Shown piece by piece: positions 57,147-64,000 of a stretch of 64,000 bases of DNA. Origin of the DNA: Ceratopteris richardii (Eukaryota; Streptophyta; Polypodiopsida; Polypodiales; Pteridaceae); the NCBI GenBank assembly GCA_020310875.1, contig CM035406.1:85763511-85827510 (forward strand), in the 5' to 3' direction. A model generated the notes under the pieces. It worked only from the letters and a program-made list of their open reading frames with translations, was not told the origin of the DNA and ran no database searches. The stretch's first letter is position 1. The number at the start of each line of letters is the position of its first letter. Position numbers and translations under genes: made by a program.

Positions 57147-59440
57147 GGCAAGCATAGAATTGAAGGAATGAGTGAAGATAGATGGTTTCCCATGGGCTCT
57201 TTCTATCCTTGGATTATTTTTCTTTATTCTCAATAAGAAAAGGGAAATTCCTTGCTTAATAGGTCTCCCTTTCCATCTTTCACCTCAAATTTAGGTTGTC
57301 ATATCTTATTGCATAGTCAAGCAGTGCTAGCACTTTCTAACTTTGAGTTGCGATAGGTAATTCTACTTTCCTACTCGTCTATTTGTATTCATTTTACATC
57401 CATTGGATAGACAATAAAGTTTTCTTAACTTTATTTGATTTTTGGTTAATTCACTCACTCTTTTTTTAGTAATTTTTATGAAAGCACATGTATATGATAC
57501 TATTCAGTGTAGATGATGAAGTTTTCTATTGAGTTTGAATAGACAAGGTGCATGGAATGTTTTACTGTCGACAATGATCAAGTTGAATAGTATGTAATGG
57601 AGGCATGTTTCTCCCAATCTAGCGCATCATTTTACTGAGATAAGTTGTGCAAGGCATGTTTAAAATATTATCTTATAGAGGTATATCTTCTTTCTTTTCT
57701 TTAGAAAATTTAATGGTGAGGTAGAAATTGGATATTTGGGGTGCTTCTTACCCACTTTTTTAATGTTATTCGGGATAAAATAATCTCCAATACTAAAATA
57801 TCCTTCTCATGCAAAAATTGAACTTCAAACCTTGTTGAAAAAAATAATTGAAGTCTTATGATTTTCAAAAATCTCTATATCACTCCAAAATTGGTTACGT
57901 GAGACTAATGATTATCATAAAAAAAGACTCACATATATACACACACACACAATAATGCCGTAATTGCAGATTTTACAAACAAAAAGCCAAAGACATAATG
58001 ATTGAGTATGAAGCTTTATGAGGTATCAAAAAAGATAAATAGAAGAAGTAATTTCTATCAGATACAAATAATACAAATTCCTGTAAAATAAGAATAATAC
58101 GAATTGGTGTATCATAACATCATCCGATTTCTAGCATGTTGAGTGTCTCATTGAACTAGGCAAAATCAGTAGCATCCAATTTTTTTCATGACATTTGCAA
58201 CATTCTCCCTTGAGTAAATGTGTCGATGTCATCTTCATTTTCAAAGACGTCTTCTCTAACAAAGTGATAGTGCATACACTTCATATATTATTCCAAAATA
58301 GTAGGATTTTCTCTACATGTAAATCCAAGTCCTTAAAGAACTGCTTTAACCACATGGTGACACATTTTGAAAGGTAAATCTAGCTTGTTTCTTAAAGCTT
58401 CATGAGATCAATTCGGATCCAATGTAGAAAACATAATCAAATCTATCTATAATTTGCTTTAATGGTTGATGATGCAATGCTAGATTATTTATTTGAGCTT
58501 CATGAGATGACTTTGGATGCAAGCATGAAAAAATATCAATATTTGGTTATTCTATCTTCCTTCGATCAAACAATCCTTGAGTTATTGTATGCTTATAACA
58601 ATCCTTGAGTTATTGTATGCTTGATATATATAAGGAATTTTCTTCCTACATTGAGATTTTCAATTATCGGGGCATTTAAGAATTGAGACAATACGCTACA
58701 ACATAGGACAACTCGATTCTTATAGTTATCGCATAATTTTAGAATTATAATTATACTTCTATATAATGTTATATTTTTTTATTTGTTGTCTTTCACCTAC
58801 ACTTAGTTTACCATTGTGACCAATGGGCTATGTGTGTGGTTTATTCGCACTCATTCCAAAGTTGTATAACATGGCTAGTCAGTATTTCCTTAGGAATAGG
58901 TATGATCCATCCTTCATGTACACAATGTATTCCACAAAAATGCTTGAGAAATCAACGGTATGATATCTTGAATTTCTTCTCAAGATGTGAATTGATGTTT
59001 CTCATACTTGTATATCATTTAGGGCATCAATATCGATGCATCTATATGTTGGAGTTAGACATCTACTGAAGCACACAAAGAGCACAAGGAAGAAGAAGAA
59101 GCTTGGAGCACAACACACAATACTAAATGTATTACCACTAGAATGTACAAGATAAGTAACCCGTTAGGGCTATAGACATATATACAAGCCGGGGGAAAAA
59201 AAATCCTAAAGAGGCAAAAAAAGACCCTAGTAGTCCTAGTGTGTTCACATGCATCACTACCTAAACATATCAATAAATCCCCCTCAGGAGTGATGCGGTG
59301 AATAAGGAGCTCGCACTCATGTATAAGAAAGTTCAAAGCTATGTGGAATCAATCCACAGAAGGAACTAAGCACAAATCTTTCCGTAAAGCTTCCAATTTC
59401 TCCCTGCACCGAGCCTTTGTCAAAAGGTCTGCAAGGTTCT
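57147..59440. repeat. 2.3-kb tandem duplication, unit 2
   Basis: Repeats 54829-57130 in order, with moderate divergence including small insertions and deletions, for example at 57480 and 58193-58260. It leads without a break into the longer family B copy, so this unit is probably the original and unit 1 the truncated duplicate. Confidence 0.85.
59047..59272 (-). mobile_element. Family B copia 3' LTR (226 bp)
   Basis: Same length and ends as 56693-56918. On the minus strand it follows the RNase H region and a polypurine tract (CTGAGGGGGATT), which fixes it as the 3' LTR. Confidence 0.8.
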
Positions 59441-61375
59441 CCTACATGGGCATATATGCCATGCTGATCTGTCCAACAAATAATCTCTCCTTCACATAAT
59501 GATAATGCACTTCAATGTGATTAGTGCAAGCATGGAAGACAAGGTTCCTCACAACTACAAATGTACTATCATTGTGAGTGAAGATGGTGGTGGAAGAAGA
59601 CTGACCAACACCGAAATCTGCCAGAAGGCATTTGAGCCACACACACTCAACAGTCGCTGTGAAAGTTGCCATATACTCACCCTCACAACTAGAAGTGGCC
59701 ACACTAGGCTGCTTCTTGCTCAACGAGGATATACATGAGCTACCATGCATAAACAAAAGCCACTAGTGGACACACGAGTGTCATAGAAATGAGCCCAATC
59801 ATAGCAAAGAAAAGCATGCAAATCTAGCGGTAGTGATCCACCCTTGGGATAAAACAGTCCAAGTAGTCGGATACCACTCAAGTACCAAAAGATGCGCTTA
59901 ACCACCTGCCAATGCTTGACACTTCGGCAATGCATAAACCTTCTCATCTATCAGATAGAAAACTAAATATTGGGTTGAGTAATGCATAAGTAAATTAAGC
60001 ATCGAATACCCAGCTGATACAGAACAACATCAAATGCATCTCCAACATCATAAAGACTCAAGCATAAACTTGTCTACATAGGAGTGGCAATAGGTTTAAA
60101 GTCTTCAAGGCCAAAATGTTGCAATAATGTGTCAATATATTTTGTTTGACACAAAGCTATTCCACCATCAACTAGCATAAACTCAATGCCTGAATAATGA
60201 TGCAAATGCCCTAAATCACACATCTCAAATGAGGCATGCAAATCAGCCTTTGAATGAGTAATATGCTTCTCATGAGGACCAGTGAGCAACATGTCATCAA
60301 CATACACAACAATGTTCAGACGCACATCATTAGCAAGCTTAACATATAACATGCCTTCAGTTTGACTATTCTCAAAACCATGTGCAATCAAATAGGCATG
60401 TATCTTCTTAGCAAGCATGTGGTGCTTGCTTGAAACCATATATTGCCTTCTTTCACCTGCACACCTAGTTTTCATGCCCTTTCTGCACAAAGCAACGAGG
60501 CTGAAAAACATACACTTCCTCATGCAAGTCACCACTCATAGATGTTGTTTTAATGTACAACTGATGTACATTCCAACCATGATGAGCTTCAAGTGCACAC
60601 ATGCTATGAAAAATAGTCATTCGACATGTAGGTGCAAAGTTTTCATCAAAATCAATTCCTCTTTACTCTGCATAACCCTTCGCAACAAGCCAAGCCTTAT
60701 ACCTGTCAACTCTTCCATCAGGTTTACACTTCAACTTGTATACACACTTAATACCAATGGCCTTCTTGCTAGGAGGCAAGTCACATAAAGACCAGGTACC
60801 CTTTTTCATAATAGCATCATATTCAGATTGCATTATACCGATCCAATGTTCAAAATTTTGTGCTTCATCATACGAAACATGCGCAGTCTCATCAAAGAGA
60901 GTAGAGGCAGCCATATAGCACAGAAATTTGATGCAAAAGAAGCACTATGAGACATTGAACAAGTACGAAATGATAGAGGTCCATCTAATTTTCTATCATG
61001 CAAAGTCTGCACGAGTCATTTTGGCATAATTTTTGCCTGCTCAATATCATCTCTCTCATCAACAACTGCATCATGTAAATCTACATCAGAAACAGAATGG
61101 TCTGCATCATCACATGAAACCTTTAAAGGTTGAGAAGTTACCTCATTAGGACTAGCACTAGACTGTCCACCTCTAAAAAGAGACAAGAAAGTATCATACA
61201 AGTCTTTGGAGCTAACAAATGTCTCCTTCGTACATGAAAGTAAAGGCTGGATAGCATCTTCTAGAAAAAAAAATACCAATACCCCAAATGTGTTTAGTTT
61301 ATGGATGATACAGACGATAGCCTTTGCTTTCAAAAATGTACCCAACAAAAATACATGTACTGCTTAATCGTCCAA
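59273..61375 (-). mobile_element. Family B copia, 3' part of pol
   Basis: Minus-strand order: end of integrase and linker (61.0-61.37 kb), reverse transcriptase (59.95-60.95 kb, with NIVVYVDDMLLTG and KADLHASFEMCDLGHL), RNase H (59.44-59.76 kb, SLSKKQPSVATSSCEGEYMA). It overlaps the 35.5-38.5 kb copy around the reverse-transcriptase start and is clearly the same family. It is joined at 61375 to family A leader. Broken by several breaks; gag, protease and the 5' LTR are absent. Confidence 0.8.
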
Positions 61376-62235
61376 TTTCTTTATCAATTTCTTTTTTCTT
61401 GTGATTTCTTTTTAGATTGGTTGATTCCTTCATATTCTTTTATTGAATGGTTATCTCTTGCTCTACTAGAAAGTTTAGAAGCATTGTTGACCTCTTGGGA
61501 GCATTCACCAATGAATATATGCCCACTAACATTCAGCATGATACTCTCAAAGAGATTGTACATTTCATGCAAAGCCTTGCTCATTCAATCACGGAAATAG
61601 GAGAAGGAGATAGACATTGCATGGAACATAGTCATCAAATCTCTTCTAATGAGAAGCACAAAACTCTCAATAGACTAGGCAATGCCAACCTATGATCAAG
61701 CATCTTTTGCATGAAGCTTGATTTATTGGTAGATTCCATAAGGAAATGCATTTAAATAGATGAGAGGACTTGAGTGAAACCCAAAGATAAGGAGAAGCCA
61801 CATCCAGGATCCACTTTAGGACACCCATCTAAAGGGGAACATGGAGACATGATTGTGGATACCTATAACTCATAAAACAAATGCTTCAAACGTTTGAAGA
61901 GATGATTGAATATATTGGAACTATCAACAAGCACCACCTCCTTCAACTTCTCTAGAGGAATTTCCTAGTACTATGTATCTCCAAATCTTTATAGGAGAGG
62001 ATTAAGTGTTCCTAGAGCTCTTGCACTACCTATCCTAGGAACTCTGCAAGTGGGGTATTTGGAGCGAGACCGTTAGAGCCATGAAATTCAAATCCTTATG
62101 TTCCACAATATCTCTTAGTAGACCAAGCCTACAATCTGCTAAGAGCATCTCATCAGATACAATCTAGACAACCCATGCATGCCCAAGGAATTGAGGAGAC
62201 CAACATGAGGTAAATCCTACAATAGAAATATTATT
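61376..62235 (+). mobile_element. Family A leader and gag-side copy
   Basis: Starts abruptly at TTTCTTTTTTCTTGTGATTTC, in the middle of the leader, and runs to the passenger joint near AATCCTACAATAGAAATATT. Broken. Confidence 0.7.
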
Positions 62236-62995
62236 TCTAAATACCCATGAGGTATGCTAATGAGAAGTGCACACAAAGCATAGTGTCCACAAGGAATCAT
62301 CTGATGACATCTCAATCCTTATTTACAATGGCACATACCATAGAAAGAATAGCTTCATCACCCACAGCATACAACTACCCTCACTTTCTCAAAAGAATGA
62401 TAAATCATCTCCTCAATGACTATTTGTACCACTCAAAAGGAGCTCGATACAACAATCATGTGAGTCTAAGCACCTTTACTTCTATTCTGGTGAGCATGAA
62501 CAAGAAGAGTCACACATGCCAAACCTAGAGGCTCAAGTTAAACGGCAAGTGACTCAAGTAAACATAGACAAGCTTTGAAAAGCTCAACCAGCTCATCTAG
62601 AGCCACCTGATAAACCTGAAGCATTTCTATCAGTGGTGTTGAAGTCAAGATGCTATGCTAATTGTTGAATCCCTTGTTGACTCGAGGATTGCCCAAAAAT
62701 CTCTGCACCAATATCGATGGCTATTCAAGCCTACTAAGTGAGACTTGTGAGCTAGTGAGAAAGATAAATGGGCATGGCACCTTTTCCATCGTCCTTGTCA
62801 CCTTCACTTTCACCTACTATCGACCTACTATGGACGTGTAGAGGACAGAGCACAATGATTAAGAATTGTATTTCTATAATTTTTTATAATAAAATAGCGC
62901 AAATCCTCTATTAAAAATGAATCTCCATAAACATGAGAGACAATAAAACAAAAGTGATTCTATAGTATTTTATTACAAAAAAATAGTATTAAACA
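62236..62995 (+). mobile_element. Passenger segment of family A (copy 3 of 3)
   Basis: Matches 48.54-49.29 kb, with GTGTCCACAAGGAATCATCT and GCCTACTAAGTGAGACTTGT. A short repeat (CACCTACTATCGACC/CACCTACTATGGACG) lies near 62810-62835. Here it ends at TTATTACAAAAAAATAGTATT without reaching an LTR. Confidence 0.6.
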
Positions 62996-63300
62996 TGTAA
63001 AGAAAAAGGTCCACGAACTTTCTACATATCTTTGCACTTAAATATGCAGCATTAACTTTCCAATCTCTATGGAGAATATATCCAGGATGGTGGTAGATTC
63101 ACAATAATGTACAATATTTCATCTCATAATCCATTTTCATTTTTCTATTCCTCCACCTATGAAAGAAATACACAAAACATATTTGTATGTCTCCATGGTG
63201 GAAGAAGTATCATGAAGCTTTGTTAATAACTAGAGTTTGCTTTTATGCTTCAAGGAAGAGCTGCATGGTTTTTGTATGGGAATTTTTCAAAATCGTAGAT
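62996..63300. other. Spacer between family A copies
   Basis: Sequence not shared with the other copies. I see no gene in it. Confidence 0.5.
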
Positions 63301-64000
63301 GCCCGCATTTGCTATGCACAAAATTGGGCTAGTTAGATTGAAGTTTCTACTAATTTCTTATAAATTTTTCATCACATTTGGTTTAGCTGAACTTGAGATA
63401 TGAATCAAAAAAGGTGACTTTGTCTGCACTTCTTCTAGATCCTAAAATATCGGGATTACCCACCTTGATATGTTAGAATCATTTCTTGATGTATGGTATG
63501 GCTAAATTGATCACAATAACTTTCATTTGTTAGATATACACTCCAATTAAATTTTTGCAAAAGTTCTCTACTCAATTCATACCAGGTTGTGAGCTCTAAG
63601 CAAATTATTGAGCACTTTTGATTCCCAAAATAGAAGGTTTCTTCATATTTTTAGTCCATGCAACTAATTTGTCTTGATGCAAACTTTCGTTGGAAACTTC
63701 ACATCCCTTATTTTGGGCACTCTTGGAGCTTTTATTTCATCTAGGTCTTCCTCATCCTCTTGTAAGTCTACCACTATGTGAACTGCTTTATCCATTTTTT
63801 CTTCTTGTGAGTTCTTTTGAGATTGGTTGACTCCTTCATATTCTTTCATTGAATGCTTATCTCTTTCACTACTAGAAAGTTCATAACCATTGTTGACCTC
63901 TTGCAAGCATTCACCAATGAATATATACCCACTAACATTAAGCATGATACTCTTAAAGATATTCTACATTTCCTGCAAAGCGTTGGTAAGTCAATGAGGG
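63301..64000 (+). mobile_element. Family A leader copy at window end
   Basis: Leader sequence almost identical in order to 1-640, beginning CGCATTTGCTATGCACAAAATTGG and running off the window. It has the longest of the minus-strand frames typical of the leader (63664-63945). Confidence 0.75.

Overview
The window is nuclear DNA from a land plant with a large, repeat-rich genome. The evidence is decayed Ty1/copia and Ty3/gypsy elements, GT-AG introns, TATAAATA and G-box/CCAAT promoters, long (GA)n/(CT)n tracts, a plant-type centromeric histone fold and an IDA-type peptide precursor. The IDA-type gene points to a seed plant. A gymnosperm-like genome is a guess from the repeat load, and the species cannot be named from the sequence.

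Layout. 1-3.6 kb: a copia copy (called family A here) split by a 2.25-kb TG...CA insertion with a 5-bp target duplication, which carries a G-rich minisatellite. 3.6-4.9 kb: remains of a multi-exon host gene on the minus strand. 5-20 kb: LTR fragments (7.9-8.9 kb, and an LTR plus gag at 11.0-13.1 kb), copia and gypsy remnants, a GA-repeat/TGCATG-rich tract (14.3-15.9 kb) and stretches without genes. 20.1-21.0 kb: an unrecognised gene candidate. 21.6-34.3 kb: the most unusual region, described below. 34.5-38.5 kb: gypsy then copia (family B) remnants on the minus strand. 38.5-52.8 kb: a run of family A copies sharing LTR pieces, some with a passenger segment in place of pol. 52.8-53.7 kb: a two-exon gene for a secreted IDA-like precursor whose last codons come from the adjacent retroelement. 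54.8-59.4 kb: a 2.3-kb tandem duplication containing family B LTRs. 59.3-61.4 kb: the 3' part of a second family B copy. 61.4-64 kb: family A again.

The 21.6-34.3 kb region holds a tandemly triplicated, divergently arranged gene pair. The minus-strand gene joins a CENH3-like histone fold (MARTK start, LLIP, RW, EAAED and RVTLM-KD signatures) to a coiled coil and then, through introns with matching phases, to a ULP1-like (C48) cysteine-protease domain. The plus-strand partner is unrecognised; it has a TATA box and three G-box/CCAAT/ACGTCA modules, and two in-frame stops conserved in all copies. Through the region lie 17 palindromes of about 70 bp with 20-21-nt arms (core CGACCGATGCAAGCG), mostly inside tandem units of about 180-215 bp. 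The region ends in a minus-strand gene of about 615 codons resembling an uncharacterised transposase-like family. Every copy is damaged, but each differently, so the combination can still be read. I know of no described gene joining a CENH3 fold to a ULP protease, and this is the main candidate for something undescribed.
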